Source: Thaumarchaeota archaeon CSP1-1 (GTDB lineage Archaea > Thermoproteota > Nitrososphaeria > Nitrososphaerales > Nitrosopumilaceae). From it: a stretch of DNA of 64,000 nucleotides. Both the position numbers and the translations under genes were made by a program. The DNA is taken from the NCBI GenBank assembly GCA_001443365.1, contig LDXL01000008.1:78658-142657 (forward strand), given 5' to 3'. Below are positions 26,904 to 34,815 of this stretch, in pieces (position 1 is the first letter of the stretch; each line of letters opens with the position of its first letter). Under the pieces are notes generated by a model. It was given only the letters and a program-made list of their open reading frames with translations, was not told where the DNA came from and made no database searches.

Positions 26904-27854
26904 ATGCAAAAATTTTTGGAAGAACTATATGATATTTTAGAAGAATCCACGTCGGCTTGCAAAGCAAGAACCCTTGCCTTATCTGGGGGGCTAGATAGTA
27001 GCATTCTTGCATACTTTCTTAAGGAAAAAAGATGTAACGCAATTTCAATTAGTACAGAAGATTTTATTGCAACGGATTTGACATTCTGTCAACTAGTTGC
27101 AAAAAAATTCAATCTCAAATTAGAAATGAAAATAGTAAGTATTGAAAATCTATTGTCGGCCATTGAGGAGACTATTAAGATTCTAAAGGTTTTCAATGAT
27201 ATAGAAATTAGAAATTCAGTTGTGATATATCTTGCATTAAAGTCTATTAAAGAAAATGGCCAACACAGTATCATAACAGGTGATGGAGCAGACGAACTTT
27301 TTGCAGGATATAGTTTTTTTTTGAAAAAAAATGATCTTGAACTACAAAAAGATCTTGAAAGAATATGGAAAATAATGCATTTTTCCTCAAAAAAAATTGG
27401 CCAGGCATTAGGGATCACGGTGGAAACTCCATTTCTTGATAAAAACGTAGTAGATTTTGCAAAAAATATTCCTGTAAATTTGAAAGTAAGAGAAAAAGAT
27501 GGAAAAAAATATGGAAAGTGGATTTTACGAAAAGCCTTTGAAGATAAACTCCCTCAAACTATAGTTTGGCGTGACAAATCTCCAATGCAAGATGGTGCAG
27601 GCACTACAGGATTAACACATCTATTTAACACGTTAATTTCTGAAGATGTTTTTAATACAAAATTTAAACAGATTCAAGATTCTGATAATGTTTCTATACA
27701 ATCAAAAGAATCGCTTCATTATTATGAGATATACAGAAAATATTTTGAGCCACCCCACAAGTTACATTCTTCTAATACTAAATGTCCAAATTGCCAATTC
27801 GAAGTCAAATACGATTCAAAGTTTTGTATAATGTGTGGTAGTTTTCCTATCTAA
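26904..27854 (+). CDS. Asparagine synthase-like ATP pyrophosphatase without glutaminase domain, with zinc ribbon
   Basis: 316 residues. The PP-loop SGGLDSS (27-33) and TGDGADELFAGY are the AsnB synthetase-domain hallmarks; ETPFLDKNVVDFA and WRDKSPMQDGAG follow. The usual N-terminal glutaminase domain is absent, so ammonia must come from elsewhere or another amide is made. A zinc ribbon ends the protein: C294, C297, C308 and C311. The ATG is 24 nt from TATATAAT. A tRNA-modifying or asparagine-forming role is possible. Confidence 0.85.
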   Translation: MQKFLEELYDILEESTSACKARTLALSGGLDSSILAYFLKEKRCNAISISTEDFIATDLTFCQLVAKKFNLKLEMKIVSIENLLSAIEETIKILKVFNDIEIRNSVVIYLALKSIKENGQHSIITGDGADELFAGYSFFLKKNDLELQKDLERIWKIMHFSSKKIGQALGITVETPFLDKNVVDFAKNIPVNLKVREKDGKKYGKWILRKAFEDKLPQTIVWRDKSPMQDGAGTTGLTHLFNTLISEDVFNTKFKQIQDSDNVSIQSKESLHYYEIYRKYFEPPHKLHSSNTKCPNCQFEVKYDSKFCIMCGSFPI

Positions 27855-27997
27855 GAATTTTTCTTCCATTTTCGTGGTTTTTTAATAAATATTTTCCTAC
27901 AACCATTACAACAAAAATAGTATTTTTTTCCTTGATGTTCATGAATAAGAGCTAAACTTTCATCAAGTTCAATTCCACACACAGGATCAACAGGCAC
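27851..27997 (-). CDS. YHS-domain protein, 48 aa
   Basis: Nearly all of this protein is a YHS domain: DPVCGIELDE, then KKYYFCCNGCRKIF, with Cys 7, 29, 30 and 33. YHS domains are small Cys-containing modules found in metal-transport and toluene-monooxygenase-associated proteins and probably bind metal. The GTG start at 27997 is 28 nt from CTTATAAAT (28029-28021), fitting a leaderless transcript. Its stop overlaps the end of the asparagine-synthase gene by 4 nt, tail to tail. A C-terminal Lys-rich tail follows the domain. Confidence 0.72.
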   Translation of the reverse strand: MPVDPVCGIELDESLALIHEHQGKKYYFCCNGCRKIFIKKPRKWKKNS

Positions 27998-28135
27998 AGT
28001 TATCCACTTTGGTTTTTACTATTTATAAGATTCTAACATGAATCTAGAGTCAACTTTTGGAGAAATTGTCTGTTCGCAGTAAACATACGAGAGAAAATAC
28101 TGAATCATCTTACTTTGAAATTATAGGATAAGATA

Positions 28136-28825
28136 ATGAAAAAACTACATAGGGCAGTATTCCCAATTTACAATACTGGCATAGCTGCCTTTTTCACAAT
28201 CGCAGTAATTATGGTAATTTTACTTGTAAACATAGGATTATCAGTTACCAATACACAAAAAGAAGTTGTAGATGATGCATTAGATGAAATAGATGAACGG
28301 TTGGTAATAGCAGGAAAAATTTCTGCATTTGCAGATGTATCTTCACATAAAATAATGGCAACTGCAACACCGGTTAGAACCGCTTCAGATGGTGCAGTTA
28401 ATGTGGATCCGCAAATTATGGATGTGTCATACAAACTTGTAAAAGTTGAGAATTATATGATCAACTATGATGATATCTATGTTGGAAGCATACGTAATAA
28501 AACCTATGATTCTCTAATGGAGGCAGTAGAAGATGCAAAGAACATGGGCATGATTGATAATAATCCCTATGTAGATGCACAAAAGCCTACAAGTACTTCT
28601 GCCTTTGTTTATTGGATAATAAATCAAAATTTTGATAATTATATTGATAATAATGAATTAGCAGTACTTGCAATAGTGTATGCTGATAAAGATAGACCGT
28701 CTAGTGGAGAGCAGCTATTCATCCAAGCAAATGTTCCTGAAGGATATGTTTTAGAAATTGACCAACATGTGCCAAACATTTCAAGCGAAATTCTAAACTT
28801 TGGTGGAATTATTCACGAATCATAA
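28136..28825 (+). CDS. Archaellin-like or type IV pilin-like secreted protein
   Basis: 229 residues. A short basic N-terminus (MKKLHR) and a hydrophobic stretch, about 15-38, with GIAAFFTIAVIMVILLVNIG form a class III-type signal and filament core helix. The remainder (KISAFADVSSHKIMATATP, VDPQIMDVSYKLV) has the beta-rich pattern of archaellin outer domains. No flaJ/flaI-type genes are adjacent, so it may be a stand-alone filament or surface subunit. The prepilin peptidase site is not unambiguous. Confidence 0.5.
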   Translation: MKKLHRAVFPIYNTGIAAFFTIAVIMVILLVNIGLSVTNTQKEVVDDALDEIDERLVIAGKISAFADVSSHKIMATATPVRTASDGAVNVDPQIMDVSYKLVKVENYMINYDDIYVGSIRNKTYDSLMEAVEDAKNMGMIDNNPYVDAQKPTSTSAFVYWIINQNFDNYIDNNELAVLAIVYADKDRPSSGEQLFIQANVPEGYVLEIDQHVPNISSEILNFGGIIHES

Positions 28826-28838
28826 CGAAAAATAAATT

Positions 28839-29954
28839 TTAGCTGGTTTGAGATGATCTCAATTTTTTGACTAGGTTTTGAAATTCAATTTCAGTAATTG
28901 GGGGAATTTTCATAATTTCAAGATTTTCATTCACATGCTGTTCTAACTTGTGTCCAATAAGAGGAGCGAGCACCCCAGGCGTTGAACGAGTAAATTGTAA
29001 AGCCCTCAATGATGGTTTAAGATCATTAAACTCAGGCATTACACCTGGTGAGAGAAGCTTTGCCTGCATTAAAGGAACACTTGTGAAAACGCCTATGTCA
29101 TAACTTTTTGCAACTTGTAAAATCGAATCAAGTGTTCCATCAAATGACTGATTTTTCATTATTAATGCCTGATCAAGGTACATGTTAAATGGTAATTGGA
29201 TAAATCTAAAGCCATGTTCTGCACCTCCAACTTCATTTGCTAGAGTCATGACCTCAGATAACTCTAAAAAATTTGGATTGTCTGGTTGAACCCTAAAGCA
29301 TTCCCAAGTAGCCATTCCATAAAATCTGATTTTTCCTTCTTTTCTTTTAGATTCATAAAATTCAAAAACCATACGCAAGTTTTTCATGAATTGTTCTTTT
29401 GTAACGTCTTGAATTTGGCCCTCAACTGCATTATGAAGATACATTAAATCAATGCATTGAAGCCCTAAATTTTTTCTACTACGTTCAAGTTGGTCTTCAA
29501 GGTAGGGGATTGTCATGCAGTGGTAGCCAGATGAAATGTCATTTTTTTGAATTACTCCCTTTGCAACATATTCTCTGTTTACATACTGCCAAAAATCCTC
29601 TTTAATATCACCATCATTTGTTACATAACCATTTTTAGTGCTGATAAAGATCTCATTCCGATTAATTTTTCCATCATGTATTAATTCCAAAATTGCTTTA
29701 CTAACAGAACGCTCTGCTTTCTGAGAACGATAGTTTATTGCAGTGTCAATAACATTGATACCTGCAAGAATAGATTTTTTTACAGCGTTTGTTACCAATT
29801 CGTCTGTCTGTGCATCTGGATTTCCAAGGTAAGTTCCGACGCCTATATTTGATAATGTCAATCCATGTATTTTTCGAAAATTTTTTGGGTTTACATCAGG
29901 ATGTTTTTTTAAAAATTCAGCGGTACCCTCTGGGGTGGCATGACCATCTATCAT
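28839..29954 (-). CDS. Aldo-keto reductase family protein
   Basis: TIM-barrel oxidoreductase. IGVGTYLG near the N-terminus, DTAINYRSQKAERS with the catalytic Asp and Tyr, FISTKNGY with the Lys, and MYLHNAV with the His cover the AKR catalytic tetrad. Length 371 is longer than the usual 310-330 because of inserts before the His strand. The substrate cannot be inferred. It ends 13 nt from the archaellin-like gene, convergent. Confidence 0.86.
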   Translation of the reverse strand: MIDGHATPEGTAEFLKKHPDVNPKNFRKIHGLTLSNIGVGTYLGNPDAQTDELVTNAVKKSILAGINVIDTAINYRSQKAERSVSKAILELIHDGKINRNEIFISTKNGYVTNDGDIKEDFWQYVNREYVAKGVIQKNDISSGYHCMTIPYLEDQLERSRKNLGLQCIDLMYLHNAVEGQIQDVTKEQFMKNLRMVFEFYESKRKEGKIRFYGMATWECFRVQPDNPNFLELSEVMTLANEVGGAEHGFRFIQLPFNMYLDQALIMKNQSFDGTLDSILQVAKSYDIGVFTSVPLMQAKLLSPGVMPEFNDLKPSLRALQFTRSTPGVLAPLIGHKLEQHVNENLEIMKIPPITEIEFQNLVKKLRSSQTS

Positions 29955-29978
29955 GATATGTTTGGAAAACTGGATGGT

Positions 29979-30383
29979 TTAATTGTTTTTGGAAAATGCA
30001 GTTGGAACTTTTTTAACTTCAATTCCATGGTTTACCTTATGGATTACTTCAATGATATTATTGAGGTCATAAGGTTTAAGGGAAATTGAATTGACGTTCA
30101 TCTCTAGCAGTTTTTGAACATATGTGTGAGTCAATGATGCTGAAATGATCATTATCTTAGATTTTGGATCAAATTCACGAATTTTTTCAATACCATAAAA
30201 TCCATCATAATTTGGCATTACTAGATCCATCAAAACTAGATCAGGATGTAGTTTTCGATATAATTGAATTGCATCTTCTCCGTTTTTACCTCGTCCCAAA
30301 ACCTTAATGCCTTTAAGTTTTAAAAATTCGCACAAAACTTCAGCTACGTCATGTTCATCGTCAATTACTATTACTCTAATCAA
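29979..30383 (-). CDS. Response regulator, receiver domain only, 134 aa
   Basis: Receiver domain with acidic pair in IVIDDEHD, phospho-acceptor Asp53 in VLMDLVMPNYDG, Ser in MIISAS and Lys in SLKPYD. It matches the receiver at 22149 most closely, sharing MPNYDG. It is 24 nt upstream of the aldo-keto reductase on the same strand, so the two could be co-transcribed. No output domain is present. Confidence 0.9.
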   Translation of the reverse strand: MIRVIVIDDEHDVAEVLCEFLKLKGIKVLGRGKNGEDAIQLYRKLHPDLVLMDLVMPNYDGFYGIEKIREFDPKSKIMIISASLTHTYVQKLLEMNVNSISLKPYDLNNIIEVIHKVNHGIEVKKVPTAFSKNN

Positions 30384-30438
30384 GAAGTAAATTTATGAAA
30401 AACTTGTAATATCACATTGTATGTTTTTAATGAACATA

Positions 30439-31323
30439 TTAGAGATTTAAAAGAAAACCAATAACAAATAAGGCTCCAGTTATTCTGCTAAAAGTAATTG
30501 TATAACTCATTGCAGGTATGAGTTTATTGATATTATCAAAATTTTGTTTTAGCAAGAGCCCAGCTTTAATTATTAGTGGAAACATTACTATTGAAATAAT
30601 ACAATAAATTGGAAAGATTTCATAAAAAATACCAGAAATTAATATAGAATAAATAACTATAGGAAAAATCCAAAACACTATCGTTGCCTTTTGTTTTCCC
30701 ACAGATATGACTAGGGTCTTTCTTCCTTTTGCCTTATCTGCTTCAAAATCTGGGAATGAAGTAATAAACAAGACAAGAGATGACAATACGCCAATAAAAA
30801 TTCCCCCCATGATTGTTGTAAGATTAATTTCTAAAGTTTGAATAAAATATGTTCCAAGAACAATCATCGTTCCTTTTATTGCTACAAATATTTCAGCAAG
30901 TCCAGAGTCAACAATTTTTGTAGAATAAAAATAGATAGACACCACAGCAAATGCTAGTATCATTCCAATTACTATTCCATCAATAATTACAAAGTAGCTT
31001 CCAATTAGAGCTCCAATTATAAGAAAACCAAGTCCTGCGCGGTATACCTGATTAGGTTGAAGTAAGCCTTCAGGAAGAACGCCAGTGCCACCACTCATCT
31101 TGGTTCGTTGGGTCTGAGTGTCTATCCCACGCTTAAAGTCCCAATAGTCATTGAGAAGATCAACACTAGCATGTAGGGAAACAACACCACCCATAGTCAT
31201 TATTGCATACAAAATATCAATCTGACCTATATGCCACCAACTAATGGCAAGCCCTACAGATACTGCAATTACTGAAGATAATAGAAACCGAATTCGAATT
31301 ACACGAAACCACGCAGACAACAT
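30439..31323 (-). CDS. UbiA-family prenyltransferase (MenA-like)
   Basis: Polytopic membrane enzyme, about nine helices in 294 residues, transferring an isoprenoid chain to an aromatic or polar acceptor. The two Asp-rich Mg-prenyl-PP motifs are LLNDYWDFKRGIDTQT and FPDFEADKAKGRKTL, the latter MenA-like (1,4-dihydroxy-2-naphthoate prenyltransferase). TKMSGGTGVLPEG is also characteristic. In thaumarchaea such enzymes serve quinone or lipid synthesis; which acceptor is used cannot be decided here. Confidence 0.87.
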   Translation of the reverse strand: MLSAWFRVIRIRFLLSSVIAVSVGLAISWWHIGQIDILYAIMTMGGVVSLHASVDLLNDYWDFKRGIDTQTQRTKMSGGTGVLPEGLLQPNQVYRAGLGFLIIGALIGSYFVIIDGIVIGMILAFAVVSIYFYSTKIVDSGLAEIFVAIKGTMIVLGTYFIQTLEINLTTIMGGIFIGVLSSLVLFITSFPDFEADKAKGRKTLVISVGKQKATIVFWIFPIVIYSILISGIFYEIFPIYCIISIVMFPLIIKAGLLLKQNFDNINKLIPAMSYTITFSRITGALFVIGFLLNL

Positions 31324-31456
31324 ACTACCTACCCTACTTTTTACCCTCTAAACATTTTTTGGTATTTTGAAAATATGAGGCCAAAGCAAATTTTGAGAAG
31401 TGTCCGTTCGCTTTAGACTACATACTAGTCATATTTAATGACCATTCAAAAAGAAT

Positions 31457-32239
31457 ATGTTAGAAAAGCACCTGAAGAGAATAAAAAAAGCAGAATCAGG
31501 ATTAACCGAAGAAGATGAATGGGAAGAAATTCCAACTCTTGGACAAAAATTAGAGGATCAGATAATAGCAGAAGTTCCAGACAGATCCGTAATCATTGAG
31601 AGAATTAATAAGAAAAACCTTGATGCATATGAAGAAGATGCCCCAAAAGTAAAAGATGCTTTCAGTAACACTGCTCAATATACTAATTTAGTAAGACAGT
31701 ATGTTGAAGAAAAAAAATCAGGTTTTGATAAATTTAAAAAAGATTATGAGCGGTTTGACAAGGAAATATCTATCCTCAACCCTCCAAAACAAGAAATAAA
31801 GTTTGATCTGAATAAATTTGATTACAAAGAAATTAAAGTTACTAAATTAAAACAGGGATTAGTTAAGCTAGAAACTGAGCGTGAAGAAATCAAAAATAAT
31901 TTAATTCATTTTAAGAATCAAATTAACCAAGCTCAGTCAGAGTATGATTTCAAAGTAGAACAAATTGATGATATTGAGCTAGAATTACATCGTCTTGAAA
32001 AGAAAGAAGCATTACAAAATAAAATAAAAACAGAACAGGAGGCAATTGACATCATTAAAAAGGAATTAGCTAGAGGTGGAGATCTAAATGAATCTAGAAG
32101 AATATTCCGTACTGTAAACGTATTGGTAGATCTTGTAAATGAAAAAAATAAAGTCACACTAAACGAACTTAATTCAGTGAAAGCTGAATTAAGAGAGTTA
32201 CAAAAAAAGTATGTTGAAGTAATGAGTAAACTAAAGTAA
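31457..32239 (+). CDS. Coiled-coil protein, 260 aa
   Basis: No recognised catalytic domain. An acidic N-terminus (GLTEEDEWEEIPTLGQKLED) is followed by long heptad-rich helices from about residue 70 to the end, with KQGLVKLETEREEIKNNL and NELNSVKAELRELQKKYVEV. It looks like a structural, SMC-arm or adaptor-like protein. The ATG at 31457 is 20-25 nt from CATATTTAATG. It converges on the 133-aa gene that follows, with a 2-nt gap. Function unknown. Confidence 0.72.
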   Translation: MLEKHLKRIKKAESGLTEEDEWEEIPTLGQKLEDQIIAEVPDRSVIIERINKKNLDAYEEDAPKVKDAFSNTAQYTNLVRQYVEEKKSGFDKFKKDYERFDKEISILNPPKQEIKFDLNKFDYKEIKVTKLKQGLVKLETEREEIKNNLIHFKNQINQAQSEYDFKVEQIDDIELELHRLEKKEALQNKIKTEQEAIDIIKKELARGGDLNESRRIFRTVNVLVDLVNEKNKVTLNELNSVKAELRELQKKYVEVMSKLK

Positions 32240-32241
32240 TA

Positions 32242-32643
32242 TTACACTAAGGATTCATCACTAACACTAATTGGTTTTCTTCCACTAAATCCAACGTCTT
32301 TTTCATGCCAGAACTTTATTTCTTTTTCACCCTCTTTCCAACAAAGCCATATCTCATCATCAAATCGTTTTGATGGAAAATCTAAGAGACCATCATCAAT
32401 TCCTTTAATCACAACACCTGTATTTTCAAGGTCTTCAATGGCTTGATAGAATTTTGTTACAGCGGAATTTAGTTTTTGTTTTATTGTTACATACTGCTCA
32501 AATGTACTAGTAGGAGTTAAGGCTAAATTTAGTTCATGTTCAATTTTTACTATTTCATTTTTAAGTTTGATGATATTTTTGAATTTGTCTACTACTATGG
32601 GAAGTTTTTCATTAGCAGTAGCAATAGTGAAATAAGAAAACAT
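32242..32643 (-). CDS. Hypothetical protein, 133 aa
   Basis: Helical N-terminal half (KLPIVVDKFKNIIKLKNEI, VKQKLNS-type region) and a C-terminal beta-like part, GIDDGLLDFPSKRFDDEIWL and WKEGEKEIKFWHEK, with four Trp/Phe residues close together. This second part recalls archaeal DUF2203-type proteins, whose members end with a comparable FWH-like segment. No membrane segment or Cys cluster. The confidence that it is a real gene is good; the family call is tentative. Confidence 0.7.
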   Translation of the reverse strand: MFSYFTIATANEKLPIVVDKFKNIIKLKNEIVKIEHELNLALTPTSTFEQYVTIKQKLNSAVTKFYQAIEDLENTGVVIKGIDDGLLDFPSKRFDDEIWLCWKEGEKEIKFWHEKDVGFSGRKPISVSDESLV

Positions 32644-32741
32644 AGTTGTGCTAAAAGTTAGGTTTATTAAAAATCTATTTCAAGACTGGAAATTTTAAAA
32701 TTTAGGTTCATGTTTATTACCCAATTGACTTCACGCCAATT

Positions 32742-33026
32742 ATGAGCGAAAACGAACAATTAGAACAACTCATCAATCAGACATTAGATGGTGCTCTTGC
32801 AACAATTCCAGCACATTTACAAGAAATCGAACAAAATAAGGATATCATTCAAGTAGAAAATCCTAATGAATTTGTCTATGGACTAATTATTGGATCGGCC
32901 TTAACAACTGGCATTATGGGGCTAGTTCAGATAAAACAAGGCCTTCCTACTCCAGAAGATCAGCTAAAAATCAGAGACATGGTTTACAAAAAAATTCCTC
33001 ATATAAGAGAACGAATTTTTGGCTAA
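32742..33026 (+). CDS. Hypothetical protein, 94 aa
   Basis: A soluble, acidic helical N-terminus (MSENEQLEQLINQTLDGALA) then FVYGLIIGSALTTGIMGLVQ, a hydrophobic helix long enough to touch or cross a membrane, and a charged C-terminus with a KIPHIRERIF end. No family recognised. The ATG at 32742 has no striking TATA box immediately upstream. The GC-rich hairpin at 33041-33099 follows 15 nt after its stop and could end its transcript. Confidence 0.7.
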   Translation: MSENEQLEQLINQTLDGALATIPAHLQEIEQNKDIIQVENPNEFVYGLIIGSALTTGIMGLVQIKQGLPTPEDQLKIRDMVYKKIPHIRERIFG

Positions 33027-33040
33027 TTCTGTAAAAAAGA

Positions 33041-33099
33041 AAAATCCGAGGGGAAATAGGACATTGCTATTGGGATGAGAGCATGGCCCCTCGGATTTT
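33041..33099. other. 59-nt stem-loop with a perfect 13-bp stem
   Basis: AAAATCCGAGGGG (33041-33053) pairs perfectly with CCCCTCGGATTTT (33087-33099). Inside, AATAG pairs with CTATT (33055-33059 and 33067-33071), leaving a second small loop. This GC-rich, perfectly paired element stands out in AT-rich DNA. It begins 15 nt after the 94-aa gene's stop. It may be a terminator, a mobile inverted repeat or a small RNA (its 59-nt length matches two other candidates). Confidence 0.5.
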
Positions 33100-33197
33100 C
33101 ATTTGCTTACTATAGTTTAGAAGAATTGCTTGATATCTCTGAATATGTCCAAAAAAAGACAGACAAACCAGAATCAAAAATAGCCATAAATCCATAA
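33075..33197 (+). CDS. Possible small protein, 40 aa, starting inside the hairpin
   Basis: An open frame MRAWPLGFSFAYYSLEELLD onwards to NP and TAA 33195-33197. The leader part has aromatic and hydrophobic residues and the tail is Lys/Asp-rich, so it could be a genuine peptide. Its ATG lies in the loop side of the 33041-33099 hairpin and the first codons form the 3' arm of the stem, which would hamper translation. A second in-frame ATG is lacking. No TATA box was found. Could be chance. Confidence 0.25.
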   Translation: MRAWPLGFSFAYYSLEELLDISEYVQKKTDKPESKIAINP

Positions 33198-33352
33198 AAA
33201 TATTAGCACAAAGGTACAAAATTACGCCTGATGGTTTCATTTTCACAAGAAAAGCTAATTCTAAACGTACTTTTTATATTATGAAACGGCTGGGAAGATT
33301 TAGATTTTATTCGGATTTCCTATTTCTTAATTAGATAGTTCAGATTCCCAAA
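33198..33352. other. Intergenic stretch, nothing convincing
   Basis: AT-rich DNA between the possible 40-aa peptide and the convergent 105-aa gene. The only open frame (MVSFSQEKLILNVLF) is 17 codons. No stem-loop, promoter or repeat was noticed that another feature does not explain. Confidence 0.4.
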
Positions 33353-33670
33353 TTATCGAGATATTACCCACTTGTAAATTACCTTAATTTGTTCTATAAT
33401 AATCTGATTTAGATTTTTTATTTCCTCATTCAACTCATCTATTTTCATTTTAAGTTCTTTGATTTCGAGATTTAGATCAGCAATTTGTTTTTTAAGTTTA
33501 TCAACTTCTGATTCAGCAATCGGATCTGGTTTTGGTATTTGTTTAGGCGCAGGTGCAGGTTCAGGTTCAGGAATGGATGGAGGTTCTGGCTCTTCAGCTG
33601 AAATGGATAGAATTGTAATTACACTAACTGCTACTATTATAGTTGCAAAAAGATTCCACTTTCTCAGCAT
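33353..33670 (-). CDS. Secreted or membrane-anchored Pro-rich coiled-coil protein, 105 aa
   Basis: The N-terminus has a basic start (MLRKW) and a hydrophobic segment (FATIIVAVSVITILSI, about 7-24), a signal peptide or anchor. Then a Pro/Glu/Ala-rich spacer (EEPEPPSIPEPEPAPAPK) and a Leu/Lys/Glu heptad coil (about 58-98). This three-part design suggests a surface or envelope-spacing protein. No family recognised; the downstream neighbour (a UspA) gives no clue. Confidence 0.65.
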   Translation of the reverse strand: MLRKWNLFATIIVAVSVITILSISAEEPEPPSIPEPEPAPAPKQIPKPDPIAESEVDKLKKQIADLNLEIKELKMKIDELNEEIKNLNQIIIEQIKVIYKWVISR

Positions 33671-33841
33671 ACTTGGTAAACATAACTCTTGTAGTTATGA
33701 TTTCCTATTTTATTCAGATTTCTTTTCTTTTTTCAAAAATTGTTTCTCATTATTACATTCAGACAGTCCAATATCATTAGACAAGGTCTTCATGTTTATT
33801 GTGGTAAGCCATATTATTTTCATTATCTCTTGATTTATTTT

Positions 33842-34276
33842 TCATCTAACTAGAAGAACAGGAATTTTTGATTTATGAATTACATAGCTTGAGACGCTTC
33901 CAAGAAGCAGTTCTTTGCCAGATCCTAACCCACGTGCACCAATCACAATAAGATCAAACATATTTTTTTGAGCAAATTTTACAATTTCTGCACCTGGTCT
34001 ACCTGAAGATGTTTTATAATCTACACCTATCTCTTCTTTGTCTGAGATCTTTATACTTTTAGAAATTATCTTATAAGCTTTTTTAATACCATTTTCTAAC
34101 ATGGAATTAGTTATGTGTATTACACTAGTCATTGGTAATTCTAGAACATGAAACGCTGTAATAGAGGCACCACATTGCCTTGCAAGATAAATTGCTTTTT
34201 TTAATCCCCGAATGGAGTTTGGGGAGTTATCTATTGGAACAAGAATTTTTTTTATTTCTTCATTCATTTTCATCAA
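33842..34276 (-). CDS. UspA-like universal stress protein, 144 aa
   Basis: A canonical Usp. The N-terminal strand is IKKILVPIDNSPNS and the nucleotide loop IGARGLGSGKELLLGSVSSYV has the full G-x2-G-x9-G-S pattern, so ATP binding is likely. It is clearly distinct from the near-identical pair at 14427 and 60133. Its start overlaps by 17 nt the upstream membrane-protein gene (34260-34556) on the same strand, so the two are translationally coupled. Confidence 0.93.
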   Translation of the reverse strand: MMKMNEEIKKILVPIDNSPNSIRGLKKAIYLARQCGASITAFHVLELPMTSVIHITNSMLENGIKKAYKIISKSIKISDKEEIGVDYKTSSGRPGAEIVKFAQKNMFDLIVIGARGLGSGKELLLGSVSSYVIHKSKIPVLLVR

Positions 34277-34556
34277 AACTTACTTCTTTATCTAGAGGAA
34301 ATTGTGCATTCCAGTCTATTGTCCATTTTCTTAGAAAATAAAATGCGACCCAGGGAGTACCCCCTAGTACTATTATCAAACCATAAGGAAAAGGGATTAC
34401 ATAGTTAATTCCAATATTAATTGCAGAAATTCCAACTATAATCAAGGATCCTAACCTCAACTTTTCAATTCTAAAAAATGCCCATGCCCATATAGGCCAA
34501 ATGGGAATAAAAGCCCAATACTTGTTGTTTGAAGCTGCAAATGCTTTCTTAGCCAA
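34260..34556 (-). CDS. Small membrane protein, 98 aa
   Basis: Three hydrophobic stretches (WAFIPIWPIWAWAFF, SLIIVGISAINIGINYVI and PYGLIIVLGGTPWVAFYFL), with a charged C-terminus, suggest two or three membrane helices. No family recognised. The TTG start at 34556 is supported by a TATA-like TTTCTAAAAT about 25 nt upstream on the minus strand. Its end overlaps the UspA gene by 17 nt. Confidence 0.65.
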   Translation of the reverse strand: MAKKAFAASNNKYWAFIPIWPIWAWAFFRIEKLRLGSLIIVGISAINIGINYVIPFPYGLIIVLGGTPWVAFYFLRKWTIDWNAQFPLDKEVSFDENE

Positions 34557-34611
34557 ATTTCTCGCTAGAATTTTAGAAAGTGAATATGCTAGTTAAGTTA
34601 GATCACAATTT

Positions 34612-34746
34612 TCATGTTTGATTATTCAGATTTTTCTTGGATTGTTTTTCAACCTTTTTAATCAAACCATAAATCGTCTGACCTAAGTAATTATACCGAG
34701 AAAACTGATTACCAATCCGTGTCAAAAACTTACAGCCATATTCCAC
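34612..34746 (-). CDS. Possible small protein, 44 aa
   Basis: A GTG frame with protein-like composition: MEYGCKFLTRIGNQFSRYNY then LGQTIYGLIKKVEKQSKKN. One Cys, one amphipathic helix and a basic tail. A TATA-like CTATAATT (34788-34795) predicts a transcript start near 34766, giving a 20-nt leader without a ribosome-binding site. A stop precedes the GTG, so the start is fixed if the gene is real. No family recognised. Confidence 0.4.
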   Translation of the reverse strand: MEYGCKFLTRIGNQFSRYNYLGQTIYGLIKKVEKQSKKNLNNQT

Positions 34747-34815
34747 TTACGAACATTGAGGCAATCCCATCCTTCCCACGAACAAAAAATTATAGTTTTA
34801 TTCAAACTGTAAAGT

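Noticed and set aside
33710..33793. 27-codon minus-strand frame MKTLSNDIGLSECNNEKQFL onwards
   Set aside because: It has a TATA-like ATAATATG about 22 nt upstream, but the length and composition are not distinctive enough to support a gene.
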